Position numbers and translations under genes: made by a program
Notes under the pieces: model-generated
The model's input: the letters and a program-made list of their open reading frames with translations, nothing else
Told to the model about the DNA's origin: nothing
Databases searched by the model: none
In this document: positions 10,133-18,353 of the stretch, in pieces
Layout: the number at the start of each line of letters is the position of its first letter
How positions within the stretch are numbered: the first letter of the stretch is position 1
Source of the DNA: Pantoea vagans
GTDB taxonomy: Bacteria > Pseudomonadota > Gammaproteobacteria > Enterobacterales > Enterobacteriaceae
Direction: 5' to 3'
Assembly (NCBI RefSeq): GCF_001506165.1
Contig: NZ_CP011427.1
Span: forward strand, 1,612,001-1,676,000
Length of the DNA: 64,000 nt

Positions 10133-11014
10133 ATGAGTCTGAGCACGTTGTGGATTTGCCTGCGCGCACTGCATTTTATTGCGGTGTTCTTGCTGGCTGG
10201 CAGCGCGTTCTATACCGCTCTTCTGGCACCGCGGCGTTATCGAGCGGTGCTGGCACAGCGTCTGCACCGGATATTTGTCACTACCGCGATATTGAGTTTT
10301 CTGAGTGCGTTGCTGATGCTGGCAACACAAACCGGCTTGATGAGCGGCGACTGGCGCAACGTCAGCGATGTCGAAACCTGGCAGGCTGTGCTCGCGACCC
10401 GCTTTGGCAGCGTATGGCGCTGGGAGCTAGGCTTCGCACTGCTCAGCACGCTGGCCTTGCTGTTACGTGGCACACTGCGTCAGCAGCTATTACTAGTGAG
10501 TGGTTTGTTGCAGTTGATGGCGTTGGCTGGCGTCGGGCATGCCGCCATGCGAGATGGTGTTCCGGGCTTATTGCAACAGAGTAATCACGCATTGCACTTG
10601 ATTGCCGCCGCGTTCTGGACCGGTGGTTTATTGCCCCTGTTATTGCTTATGCGTGAAGCCCGTCAGATTGCGTTTCGCACCGATGCGATTCGCTGCATGA
10701 TGCGCTTTTCGCGCTACGGGCATCTGGCTGTTGCACTGGCGCTGATCACCGGGCTGATTAACAGCCTGTTGATTGGCGGTACGCCGCTCAACTGGGGGAC
10801 CACGCTGTGGAGTGCGATGCTGGTGGTCAAAGTGATGCTGGTGATGATGATGGTGGGCATTGCGCTGATCAATCGTTATATTCTGGTGCCACAATTTCGT
10901 GTCGCGGGTAACCAGGCGTCACAACAATTTATTCGCCTGACGCAGCTTGAGCTGCTGCTGGCCATGGTCGTAGTCGGATTGGTCAGCGTGTTTGCTACGT
11001 TGTCACCGGCCTGA
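10133..11014 (+). CDS. copD: CopD-like copper homeostasis membrane protein (YebZ)
   Basis: This 293-aa polytopic inner membrane protein has about eight hydrophobic segments and conserved histidines inside helices (RALHFIAVFLLAGSAF, GVGHAAM, NHALHLIAAAFWTGGLLPL), as in the CopD family. The role is probably copper uptake or transfer across the inner membrane together with CopC; for YebZ this is inferred from the family. It starts 3 bp after copC and is followed by yebY, so the three genes form an operon. Confidence 0.92.
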   Translation: MSLSTLWICLRALHFIAVFLLAGSAFYTALLAPRRYRAVLAQRLHRIFVTTAILSFLSALLMLATQTGLMSGDWRNVSDVETWQAVLATRFGSVWRWELGFALLSTLALLLRGTLRQQLLLVSGLLQLMALAGVGHAAMRDGVPGLLQQSNHALHLIAAAFWTGGLLPLLLLMREARQIAFRTDAIRCMMRFSRYGHLAVALALITGLINSLLIGGTPLNWGTTLWSAMLVVKVMLVMMMVGIALINRYILVPQFRVAGNQASQQFIRLTQLELLLAMVVVGLVSVFATLSPA

Positions 11015-11045
11015 AGAGTAATGAATGAAAAATGAGGTCGATATT

Positions 11046-11390
11046 TTGCTGAAGAAATTGATTCCAGCCTGCATTCTGATGGCACTGTGCAGCCAGGCGA
11101 TGGCCGCGCAAATTATTACCGTCAGCCGTTTTGAGATTGGTAAAGATAAGTGGCCTTTCACCCGTGAAGAGGTGATGCTGACCTGTGAGAAAGACGGCGC
11201 GCTGTTCGCCATCAACCCGAGCACCTTGCTGCAATACCCGCTGAACGATAAAGCCCAGGCGCGCGCTGATGCGGGTAAAGGCACTCAGCAATCAATCGAT
11301 ACCATCGTGGCGGAAGATAAAGCGCATCCAGGCCAGAAAATGAGCCTGCAGCCGATCATCGAGCGCACTCAGCAGTTATGCGGTAAGTAA
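11046..11390 (+). CDS. yebY: YebY, periplasmic protein of the copC-copD-yebY operon
   Basis: The product has a signal peptide and then the conserved YebY body ([47 protein letters not shown]), with two cysteines that could form a disulfide. Its role in copper handling is suggested by the operon only. I prefer the TTG at 11046 (product 114 aa, [20 protein letters not shown]) because GAGG sits 8 nt upstream and it gives an ideal signal peptide; E. coli YebY is 113 aa. An in-frame ATG at 11025 would add seven charged residues ahead of the signal. Confidence 0.9.
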   Translation: MLKKLIPACILMALCSQAMAAQIITVSRFEIGKDKWPFTREEVMLTCEKDGALFAINPSTLLQYPLNDKAQARADAGKGTQQSIDTIVAEDKAHPGQKMSLQPIIERTQQLCGK

Positions 11391-11406
11391 TCCTTTCAAA
11401 ATACGG

Positions 11407-11439
11407 GCGTAGCGCACAGTTTTGCCGCTACGCTTGTTT
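11407..11439 (+). terminator. Terminator of the copC-copD-yebY operon
   Basis: A GCGTAGCG/CGCTACGC 8-bp stem with an 11-nt loop and a following TTGTTT begins 16 bases after the yebY stop. Confidence 0.75.
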
Positions 11440-11534
11440 CCTCGATGTGCCAGCACGATCACAGAGTTGGCAGCTTCCTCACCGCAGCGGCGCGGTTGGC
11501 TGGAAATTAATCAATCCTCGACTACCTTTAAAAG

Positions 11535-11634
11535 GCAAGGCGACATCGCCTTCAAAAATGCCAACTTTTAGCGCACGGCTCTCAAAGAGCCATTTCCCTG
11601 GACCCGATACAGGAATCGTATTGGGTCTTTTTTT
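11535..11634 (+). ncRNA. sdsR: SdsR (RyeB) stationary-phase small RNA
   Basis: This is a close match, as I remember it, to enterobacterial SdsR/RyeB, an Hfq-binding RNA of about 100 nt made under sigma-S that represses outer-membrane protein and other mRNAs. Diagnostic pieces are the 5' GCAAGGCGA, the core ATGCCAACTTTTAGCGCACG, the GGCTCT/AGAGCC hairpin followed by ATTTCCCTGG, and the terminator stem GACCCGATAC/GTATTGGGTC with seven T. A sigma-S-like -10 (CTACCTTTA) lies just upstream at about 11522. The location beside yebY, with pphA beyond the prophage, equals the E. coli locus. The prophage joined at its terminator, leaving the RNA intact here. The antisense RyeA/SraC of E. coli would overlap; I cannot confirm it. 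Confidence 0.92.
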
Positions 11635-11636
11635 GT
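11614..11636 (+). repeat. attL core (23-bp direct repeat)
   Basis: The 23-bp sequence from AATCGTATTGGG through a run of seven T to GT is identical at 46634-46656. It consists of the loop and 3' arm of the sdsR terminator, so integration regenerates a complete sdsR on this side. Confidence 0.93.
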
Positions 11637-11666
11637 TAAGTATTCAACATCAATAACTTATCTAAC

Positions 11667-11679
11667 TATCAATGAGTTA
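11667..11679 (-). repeat. Candidate integrase arm site, left (inverted copy)
   Basis: The 13-mer TAACTCATTGATA, on the minus strand here, recurs in direct orientation at 46609-46621. The copies lie 31 bp and 13 bp from the att cores. In the circular phage they would flank attP as an inverted pair, as expected of arm-type Int sites. On this side it also forms part of a CAATAACT/AGTTATTG hairpin at 11651-11682 behind int. Confidence 0.4.
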
Positions 11680-11703
11680 TTGCCCATCCTGTTACACCGT
11701 GTT

Positions 11704-12768
11704 TTACCCTGTGACAACCTCCACCGCCATTTTGCCGCCACTCTTACCGGCCATAATCGCCAATGGATTGCAGTGAATAGCGTCTTCAAGATGATCAGGT
11801 GCGAAGTGGGCATAACGCATCGTTACGCGTATGTCAGAGTGACCAAGGATACGCTGCAGGACAAGTATGTTGCCACCGGCCATCATGAAGTGGCTGGCGA
11901 AACTGTGTCTTAGAACGTGGCTCATTTGACCCTCTGGCAGTTCGATGCCGGAGAGACGGATTACCCGATAGAACTGGCGATAACACTCTTCGAAAAACTT
12001 GCCTTCTTTATCCTTCAACTCGTCATGCAGCTCTTTGCTAATCGGGACGGTGCGGTTGCGTTTGCCTTTGGTATTGATGAACGTGATTTTAAGCGGGGAT
12101 ATTTGCGACGCTTTAAGTGCTGCAGCCTCATTCCAACGACAACCAGTTGAGAGGCATATTTTAATAATCAATGTCAGTTGTGGATTGCCATGTACTTTAC
12201 AAGCCGCAAACAGTTTTTTTATTTGCGTCTCCGTCAACCAAGCCATCTCTTTTTCTGGCTGCTCGAATAAGCGAATGTTTTTGAGTGGGTTGGGGTAGGC
12301 AATTTCGCCCAGACGTTCCAGCTCATTAAATAGAGCACGTAAGAAGGCGTGCTCGCAATTAACTGTGCCGGGTGACACCTTTAGAGATTTAGCACTGGTT
12401 TTATAACCGTTCTCGATTTTCCCTTCTAACCGACTATTACGATAGTGCGCCCAATCTTTTGCCGTGATATTGGCAGCAATAGGATTGTCCAAGCCATTAC
12501 AAATGATATGGAGCTTACCTAAGCGTCCTTTACGGTCGCTGAGTGAACGGCCATGCAAGTTGTACCAGAGATTAATCAACTCGCTTAAACGGCGGTTATC
12601 TTCCTTCTCTGCCAGCCAAGGTTTGGCTTTGCTTTCGTCTAATGTGTACTGCTCGAAGGCAATGGCTTCGGCGCGGGTTTTAAACTGCCTTCTAACACGT
12701 TTGCCATCTCTGCCATTGAGATAGCACTCGCAAAGCCATTTGCCCGTGCTGAGCTTCCTGATCGCCAT
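11704..12768 (-). CDS. int: P2-type tyrosine integrase
   Basis: This site-specific recombinase inserts and excises the phage at the sdsR 3' end. The 354-aa product has a P2 Int N-terminus (MAIRKLSTGKW, GKRVRRQFKTRAEAIAFEQYTL), a SAM-like core-binding region (about 60-165) and a C-terminal catalytic domain. Its catalytic residues are Arg211 (STGCRWNEAA), His284-x-x-Arg287 (HVLRHSF), His310 (LGHSDI) and Tyr319 (MRYAHF), all present. Its 3' end faces attL. Unlike P2, where int follows the C repressor gene, it lies next to ogr with its own upstream region holding a LexA-type box. Confidence 0.95.
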   Translation of the reverse strand: MAIRKLSTGKWLCECYLNGRDGKRVRRQFKTRAEAIAFEQYTLDESKAKPWLAEKEDNRRLSELINLWYNLHGRSLSDRKGRLGKLHIICNGLDNPIAANITAKDWAHYRNSRLEGKIENGYKTSAKSLKVSPGTVNCEHAFLRALFNELERLGEIAYPNPLKNIRLFEQPEKEMAWLTETQIKKLFAACKVHGNPQLTLIIKICLSTGCRWNEAAALKASQISPLKITFINTKGKRNRTVPISKELHDELKDKEGKFFEECYRQFYRVIRLSGIELPEGQMSHVLRHSFASHFMMAGGNILVLQRILGHSDIRVTMRYAHFAPDHLEDAIHCNPLAIMAGKSGGKMAVEVVTG

Positions 12769-12801
12769 TATCTGCCTCCATCTTAAAAATGCAGGCTAAA
12801 A

Positions 12802-12821
12802 TACTGTATGTAAATGCAGTA
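12802..12821. promoter_or_regulatory. LexA-type SOS box upstream of int
   Basis: TACTGTATGTAAATGCAGTA has the CTG-N10-CAG core and TACTG/CAGTA arms of the enterobacterial LexA box. It lies 34-53 bp upstream of the int ATG, between int and the ogr terminator, so SOS induction of int is likely. It closely resembles the second box at 37678. Confidence 0.6.
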
Positions 12822-12852
12822 TTCAATGTTTGATTCTCAGAAAGTAAACATG

Positions 12853-12873
12853 AAAAAGCCCGCATGGCGGGCT
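12853..12873 (-). terminator. Terminator behind ogr
   Basis: On the minus strand AGCCCGCC/GGCGGGCT-type pairing is followed by TTTTT, directly after the ogr stop. It separates the late D-ogr transcript from int. Confidence 0.8.
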
Positions 12874-12876
12874 AGA

Positions 12877-13095
12877 TTAGTGAAGTAGGGGAGGTTGATG
12901 TTGTTGATTGGAGTAGAGCGGAACTTTGTTAACCTGGCCGGGCGAAACAATAATTCCTGCGACTGACTCAAGTGTTTTAAAAGTGCAGCTGCAATTGATG
13001 TTTTGGCACTGGTGGTAACGTTCTTTGGTTTCTTTGGAAACATAACGGCTGCTCTTGGCGTGCGCAGCTGTTTGGCATAGCGGGCAATGCATCAT
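12877..13095 (-). CDS. ogr: Ogr/Delta-family zinc-finger late-gene activator
   Basis: Ogr activates the phage late promoters by contacting RNA polymerase alpha. The 72-aa product has the family zinc site CPLC...CQNINCSC (Cys5, Cys8, then a CX4C pair) and the conserved RYVSKETKERYHQCQN. It is the last gene of the tail operon after D. An alternative start further upstream is not available because the CPLC motif is at the N-terminus. Confidence 0.93.
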   Translation of the reverse strand: MMHCPLCQTAAHAKSSRYVSKETKERYHQCQNINCSCTFKTLESVAGIIVSPGQVNKVPLYSNQQHQPPLLH

Positions 13096-13175
13096 GTTGA
13101 AATCCTTACGGGCAAAGTAGGGCGGCGAAGGCTAATTTTGAATAAGCAAATCGCAGTTTGCAAATTACAGTCTAA

Positions 13176-14351
13176 TTAGCCGGTTTCCGTTTCACCCTCT
13201 TGCACTGACTGATATTCGACATCCGTCAGCAGCACTTCAAATTCCAACTGCGTGGTGTATCCGCCGCTGCTAAGGCTGTGCGTGACTTTACTTATAAGCC
13301 ACGGCTGTGCATCGATTACGGATTTGAATCCGCTAACTTTTACAGGGGTTTCGGGATACAGGTCGGCCCGCCCCATTGCCAGAGTTAGCGAAAACTCAGC
13401 TACTCCTCGCTGTAGCTTTTCCCATTTAGCTTTCGCAGCGCGCATCGCGGTTGCCTTGCTGGAGTAAATCGTCGTCAGCGTAAACACGTTGTCTTCACTG
13501 CCTGCCAGATAATCCCCCTCTTTTACCTCTGGCGTTTTTACGACTTTTGCTTTGGTCTTCTTTGCCGCCGGATGCTCAAGCGCACGCAGGTGACGCTCTT
13601 TTGGCTTGCGCTGTAACTTTACCTTTTTGGGTTTCGGGTCTTTGGTGTGCAACCAGCCTGCCGAAACGCCGGTATATGCCCCACGGTCTGCAATGCTAAA
13701 GCTGTGCCGGTCGCCGTCTTTGCGCGTGATAGTCATTTGCGGGATAGGCTTGCCGCTAATGGTTACACCGTTCCCCGGATTGATGAATAACAGCCTGCCC
13801 GCTTTTACCGCTGCCACTGCACCGTAAAGGGTAGCGAGCCGCGTAAGGAACTTCGCATCAGTCTCCTGCGTCTGGTCGATATGAGACACGACAATCCCGG
13901 CAAATCCCTCTGCCAGCATGGGCTGTAGTTTGTTACGCGTTGCCACATGCGTGACAATTTCGCCCAGGGTAGTATCGTGATAGGACACCTCTCGGCGGGA
14001 ATTCAGAGTGCCGCGAAAATCGGCGCTTCGGGCGCGTATGGTCATCGTATCTGGCGCGCCGTGGTGCTCAACCTCATCAACAGTAAAGCTACCCTTGCCG
14101 ATCAGTGCTTGGCCTACCCACCCAAGGAACAATGAAACCTCCGCACCGCGAACCGGCATTGCCAGCTTGCCGTCAGAATCGTCCAGCTCAATATCAAGCT
14201 GATCGGCCTCAAAGCCACGATTGTCTGTCAGCGTGAGCGAGATAAGCCTGTCTTTGATGTTGGTTGTCACGTCCTGAGAATTCACCTTCAATAGAAAATC
14301 AGGCGTCAGTCTGGCGCCCATCTGTACGGGTAACCCGCTAATGCCGGTCAT
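13176..14351 (-). CDS. D: Phage late control protein gpD (baseplate hub)
   Basis: P2 gpD is the tail tip/hub protein needed for assembly, related to the T4 gp27 hub. The 391-aa product shows the family start PDFLLKVNSQDVTTNIKDRLISLTLTDNRGFEADQLDIELDD and a basic, lysine-rich linker (about residues 245-275, KPKKVKLQRKPKER). P2 gpD is 387 aa. It overlaps U by 4 bp. Confidence 0.93.
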   Translation of the reverse strand: MTGISGLPVQMGARLTPDFLLKVNSQDVTTNIKDRLISLTLTDNRGFEADQLDIELDDSDGKLAMPVRGAEVSLFLGWVGQALIGKGSFTVDEVEHHGAPDTMTIRARSADFRGTLNSRREVSYHDTTLGEIVTHVATRNKLQPMLAEGFAGIVVSHIDQTQETDAKFLTRLATLYGAVAAVKAGRLLFINPGNGVTISGKPIPQMTITRKDGDRHSFSIADRGAYTGVSAGWLHTKDPKPKKVKLQRKPKERHLRALEHPAAKKTKAKVVKTPEVKEGDYLAGSEDNVFTLTTIYSSKATAMRAAKAKWEKLQRGVAEFSLTLAMGRADLYPETPVKVSGFKSVIDAQPWLISKVTHSLSSGGYTTQLEFEVLLTDVEYQSVQEGETETG

Positions 14352-14875
14352 CCTAATAACCCTCCTGCTGAAGAAATAATGCTACCTGCTGCAGACTTCA
14401 CGCTGTCGATTGCCGATGTGATTTGACCTGGCAGATTGCTCACGCAGCTGATTAACCCGCTGGCCTGCTTATTGAGATCACCAAACATTGACGTCAGTGA
14501 TTCATCTACTCGCTTAAGGCTCAGGGTAAACATGATTTTGCTGGCAGCTCCGTTTGGGAAAAACTCGCTGTGCGTATTCGAAATGTTCTCAATAACGTAC
14601 ATGCCGTAAATCATCCCACTGCCACCAATCAAGGGCCACGCCATCCCCTGATCAGCCAACAGGCGAACGGTCATCAGGGAAATTGCACCGCCCGTTATCT
14701 CCGGACGCAACTCCCCCGACAGCGTGATTTTTTCATCACCCGGCCCGATATACTGCGCTGCCGGACGCAGGCCGAACCGGTTATTTGTGGGCCAGCGGTA
14801 ATCGATATTTTGCTGCAGTTCGCCATAAGGCAGCGTCTGTCGCATAAACGGCATCATTCCGTAAACCATCATCAT
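14348..14875 (-). CDS. U: Tail protein gpU (tail terminator)
   Basis: gpU caps the tail tube and connects tail to head in P2-type myoviruses. The 175-aa product has the phage_P2_GpU pattern (YGMMPFMRQTLPYGELQQ, GPGDEKITLSGELRPE). It is slightly longer than P2 gpU (159 aa) through a small-residue-rich C-terminal tail. It overlaps D by 4 bp and starts 3 bp after T. Confidence 0.92.
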   Translation of the reverse strand: MMMVYGMMPFMRQTLPYGELQQNIDYRWPTNNRFGLRPAAQYIGPGDEKITLSGELRPEITGGAISLMTVRLLADQGMAWPLIGGSGMIYGMYVIENISNTHSEFFPNGAASKIMFTLSLKRVDESLTSMFGDLNKQASGLISCVSNLPGQITSAIDSVKSAAGSIISSAGGLLG

Positions 14876-14878
14876 CGG

Positions 14879-17341
14879 TTAATCCTCCCAACCCATTTTG
14901 CTGCGGTTTTGTGCCTGCCGGTTACGCTGCTCTCTCGCCTGATGCTGTGCCATCAATGCCAGCGCATCGTCTTTGGTCATCCCCTCATGCATGTTGATTT
15001 CGTACTGGTAGGTATTCTGACTGCGGTCAACAATACCGCCGCCCGTTGATGGCGCTGTAACAGGCCGATAAGGTGCGCCACCTGTTGCAAGGCTGTATTG
15101 CAGACCGCCAGTGTCCACGCCAGCACCACCCGTCGCTATGGGATCAGGGGACGGAACCTTGTCTTTGAGACCATCCGATTTGGTATCGATGATGCCTAGC
15201 TTTTCCAGCACCCAATCTATGCCGCTTCGCAACTGGTCCAGTGCCTGCCCCGGTATTTTCAGCGCTTCAGCAAGCATGTTGCCAAACTTCTTGCCCATGT
15301 CACCGGCAGCAGCCAACTCAGTCTGCGTTGACTTGACCGGCCCTAGCAGTTTGCCAAACCAGTCCCACAACTCTTTGATTTTGTCACCCACTGCGGAAAA
15401 GATTGGCGTGAGCGAACCAAACGCGCTTCCTATTGGCCCCATCGCAGCGGTAAACCCCTCAGCGAAACCGCTAATAAAGGCGCTGATTGGCTCCCAATAT
15501 TTCCGTACCAGTAGCGCACCCGCGACAATTGACGCCGCCACGGCGACGACTGGCAGTGTTATAGCACCCAGCGCCGTAGCAATCGCGCCACTTGCGATGC
15601 TGAACGCAGAGCCAAGCAGGCCCGCCCCGGCAATCATCGCGTTAACGCCAGCAATGACGGGCCATGCAACCAAACCGACAGCACCTAATACGCCAATGAT
15701 AATTAGACCTGCGGCTGCAATTTTGCCCATCCCGCTCGCCAATGCAGGGTTAGCTTTAATCCAGTTATCGATAGTTAGTAGAAAGGCCGCTGTACCCTGA
15801 GTCAGTTTCCTTAACCCGCTATCCTGCTGGTCAAAGAGATCGGTGCCGATAGCCTCATAGGCCGACTGCAGCTCTTTCAGGTCACCGCCGAGATTGTCCT
15901 GCATAACTTCAACCAATTCAGCGGTCTTTCCATCAGATGCTTTAAACGTTGCTGTAAGTCGGTCAAGCTTACCTGAATAAGCGGCAGACATAAGAACCGC
16001 CGCCGATGAACTGGCCTCTTCACCGAAGATAGCTTTCATATACTCGGCGCGCTGCCCGGTGCCGAGTTTATTGCGGTCAAAACTCGCCTGCATTTCCTTC
16101 AGGATGGCAAAGATCGGGCGGGTATTACCTTTGCTGTCAGAAGTTTTTATTCCCAGCTCGGTGATGGCTTTGTAAGCCTGGCCAGTTGGTGCCTGCAGTC
16201 GACTTAGCACCGCACGGCTACCCGTACCAGCCATTGAGCCGGTAATTTTGGCATCATGCAGCGCACCAACCATGGCGGCAGTTTCTTCAATGCTTACTCC
16301 AGCATTTTTAGCAACCGGCGCGGCGTAGGTCAGCGCATCACTCATCCCGTCAAAATCTGCAGCAGTTTTATTCATAGTCATCGAAAGGACGTCGCCAATA
16401 TGTGCGACCTTGTCATTTGATAACTCAAACGCTGACTTCATTCCCATCAGTAGCCCGGCGTTTTCTTCCATGGTGCGCTTATTTGCCAGCGCCATGTTAA
16501 GTGTTACTGGGGTAGCCGCCTGAATAGCCGCAGCATCTCCACCACTTTTGGCGATGATGATTTGCGCGCCTGCAGCATCGTCTGAAGACGCTGCAGTGGT
16601 GTCACCCAACTGACGAGCCTGCAAACGCAGTGCGGTCATTTCCGCCGAGTCTTTTGCCAGCCCTAGCACCGCCTGCAGTTCTGAGTTTTTCTGAGCAAAA
16701 TCAAATCCGGGCGTCAGTAACGTTCTCGCTGCCATCGCGCCAACAGTCGCAGTACCGATACCGGCAGCACCTGCGTTACGCACCTTAGCCGACAACTCCT
16801 GCCCGCGACGGTAACGCTCACTGGTCTGGTTGAGCCGTTCCTGCTGCATATTCAGGCGCTGCAGCTCCTGCTTTTGGCGACTCAGATTGACGGTTGCCAT
16901 TGCCGAGGCAGATTTAAGCCGCTGCTGCTCAGTGCTAAGGCTGCGAGTTGAAATACCCGCCTGGGTCAGCGCCTCGCGCTGCTGCTGCACTGACAGGCGC
17001 AGTGCGTTGGATTTGGTCTGTAGTTCAGATGCAGCCTGCCGCGCCTTCTCCAGTGCGCGGGCCTGCTGCGTGGTGGGTCGCTCAGTGTTTTTGAAGGCCA
17101 CCGCCAGCGATTCAGCTTCGGCTTTGGCCTCTTTCAGTTTCTGGCTGGTGACGGCGAGCTGCGCACTCGTCTTGCGGAAACCGTCAATTTTTGCCGACTG
17201 CGCATCCAGCTCTTTGATGCTGGTCTGCGTCTGGCGGATTTCAGCGGTCAGCCCTTTCGTGGCTTTTTCGACGGTTTTAAACGGGCGCGTCGCTTTGTCT
17301 ACCGCGTTCAGCAGCACCTGCACTTTGAGGTTATTGCTCAT
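14879..17341 (-). CDS. T: Tail tape measure protein gpT
   Basis: gpT sets tail length and is threaded through the tail tube. The 820-aa product has an N-terminal coiled coil (about residues 10-190, Gln/Lys/Glu-rich), a central phage tail tape-measure domain with TP901-like motifs (GMSDALTYAAPVAKNAGVSIEETAAMVG), and a hydrophobic Ala/Gly/Val cluster at about 535-620 typical of tape measures. The start codon overlaps the end of the E' frame by 11 bp. Confidence 0.94.
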   Translation of the reverse strand: MSNNLKVQVLLNAVDKATRPFKTVEKATKGLTAEIRQTQTSIKELDAQSAKIDGFRKTSAQLAVTSQKLKEAKAEAESLAVAFKNTERPTTQQARALEKARQAASELQTKSNALRLSVQQQREALTQAGISTRSLSTEQQRLKSASAMATVNLSRQKQELQRLNMQQERLNQTSERYRRGQELSAKVRNAGAAGIGTATVGAMAARTLLTPGFDFAQKNSELQAVLGLAKDSAEMTALRLQARQLGDTTAASSDDAAGAQIIIAKSGGDAAAIQAATPVTLNMALANKRTMEENAGLLMGMKSAFELSNDKVAHIGDVLSMTMNKTAADFDGMSDALTYAAPVAKNAGVSIEETAAMVGALHDAKITGSMAGTGSRAVLSRLQAPTGQAYKAITELGIKTSDSKGNTRPIFAILKEMQASFDRNKLGTGQRAEYMKAIFGEEASSSAAVLMSAAYSGKLDRLTATFKASDGKTAELVEVMQDNLGGDLKELQSAYEAIGTDLFDQQDSGLRKLTQGTAAFLLTIDNWIKANPALASGMGKIAAAGLIIIGVLGAVGLVAWPVIAGVNAMIAGAGLLGSAFSIASGAIATALGAITLPVVAVAASIVAGALLVRKYWEPISAFISGFAEGFTAAMGPIGSAFGSLTPIFSAVGDKIKELWDWFGKLLGPVKSTQTELAAAGDMGKKFGNMLAEALKIPGQALDQLRSGIDWVLEKLGIIDTKSDGLKDKVPSPDPIATGGAGVDTGGLQYSLATGGAPYRPVTAPSTGGGIVDRSQNTYQYEINMHEGMTKDDALALMAQHQAREQRNRQAQNRSKMGWED

Positions 17342-17767
17342 CGGGGTCTACTCCGCTACGGATTAAGGCTTTATGCCGCCAGCTAATCAACTCGACCAGC
17401 GGCATGTCGTACATCTCAGAAGGGGGCCAGTGAAAGATGGCGGCGATATCAGCCATCAGGTCATTAACCGTCAGGCCTTTGGGCCACTCTATTCGTCCGA
17501 CTTCGAGGATAAAAAACCAATCACCTTGCCCGCCAGCGCAATCAGGTCAACCGGATCGAGGCTGTTGCACTCCGCTTTGGTCAGCGACGGCATGGTGATG
17601 CGAGGCAGTACGACGATAAGCGAGTCCACGTCAGAACCGGCAATATCGGACAGGCGCACGCCGCGCAGTGAACCCGCGTTAGGCTTCATCAGCTCAACCT
17701 GCTTAATCTCGGTTTCGCCACGCTTGATCGGAAATTCCAGCACAACAATATTTTCATTCAGTTCCAT
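17331..17767 (-). CDS. E+E': gpE+E' tail assembly fusion made by -1 frameshift
   Basis: As in P2, a programmed -1 ribosomal frameshift near the end of E extends it into E', giving a tail chaperone analogous to lambda G-GT. The slippery heptamer T TTT TTA sits at 17516-17510 in the correct E frame (GGT TTT TTA). Slipping back continues ILEVGRIEWPKGLTVNDLMA and so on through a domain with IAAIFHWPP to a stop at 17333-17331, overlapping the T start. E' has no start codon of its own. The coordinates cover the joined product; the frame changes at the heptamer. Confidence 0.85.
17489..17767 (-). CDS. E: Tail assembly protein gpE (unshifted product)
   Basis: This 92-aa protein (MELNENIVVLEFPIKRGETE...) belongs to the phage tail assembly family E/41/14 and is required for tail assembly with its shifted form E+E'. 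P2 gpE is 91 aa. It lies between FII and T in the tail operon. Confidence 0.92.
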   Translation of the reverse strand: MELNENIVVLEFPIKRGETEIKQVELMKPNAGSLRGVRLSDIAGSDVDSLIVVLPRITMPSLTKAECNSLDPVDLIALAGKVIGFLSSKSDE

Positions 17768-17831
17768 AGTTGCTCATCTCTGTTCACTGTAGTCAGGGGA
17801 CAACCAGCGCCGGTCGGCGCTGGCGTCTGGT

Positions 17832-18341
17832 TTATACGAGGCCGATGTTTTTGCGGCGTTCTGCCAGGCGATCAACACCATCGACAATTTCGACCATGTT
17901 CACGGTGTCGATTTCGATCAGTGCTTTGCCGTTAAACGTCAGCTTGTAGTACGTATTCTTACTGGTGATTTTGACTTCGGTGTCCTCACTCGGCTTTGAT
18001 TCGCCAAAGTCGAAAGTCTGGTGCTTACCGCGCACCTCCACCTCTACCGCAATCTCTTCGCCGGTATCGTCACGCTGATAAGAGCCGGTGAAGCGCAGCG
18101 GGATGTCTGATGCGCCCCACTGCGAGAGCACCAGCTCATCCATGCCGCCGATACTCCACTCAATATCGAGCGCGTCATCTTCCAGACCGTTGTCGATATG
18201 CGCCGCGCCGCTCATACCGCCCGCACGGAACGGGTCAAGCTTGCGAGACAGCTTCGGCAGGGTGACGGCTGTCACCACGCCCTGATAGCTGTTAGCGTCG
18301 TTGAAAAGGTTCATCGCCTTTAGTTTGCGTGGCATTGCCAT
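17832..18341 (-). CDS. FII: Major tail tube protein gpFII
   Basis: gpFII forms the inner tail tube. The 169-aa product begins MAMPRKLKAMNLFNDANSYQ, very like P2 FII (172 aa), and keeps the conserved GFTGSYQRDDTGE-type region (RFTGSYQRDDTGEEIAVEVE). It follows FI by 12 bp. Confidence 0.95.
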   Translation of the reverse strand: MAMPRKLKAMNLFNDANSYQGVVTAVTLPKLSRKLDPFRAGGMSGAAHIDNGLEDDALDIEWSIGGMDELVLSQWGASDIPLRFTGSYQRDDTGEEIAVEVEVRGKHQTFDFGESKPSEDTEVKITSKNTYYKLTFNGKALIEIDTVNMVEIVDGVDRLAERRKNIGLV

Positions 18342-18353
18342 TTATCCGGCTCC

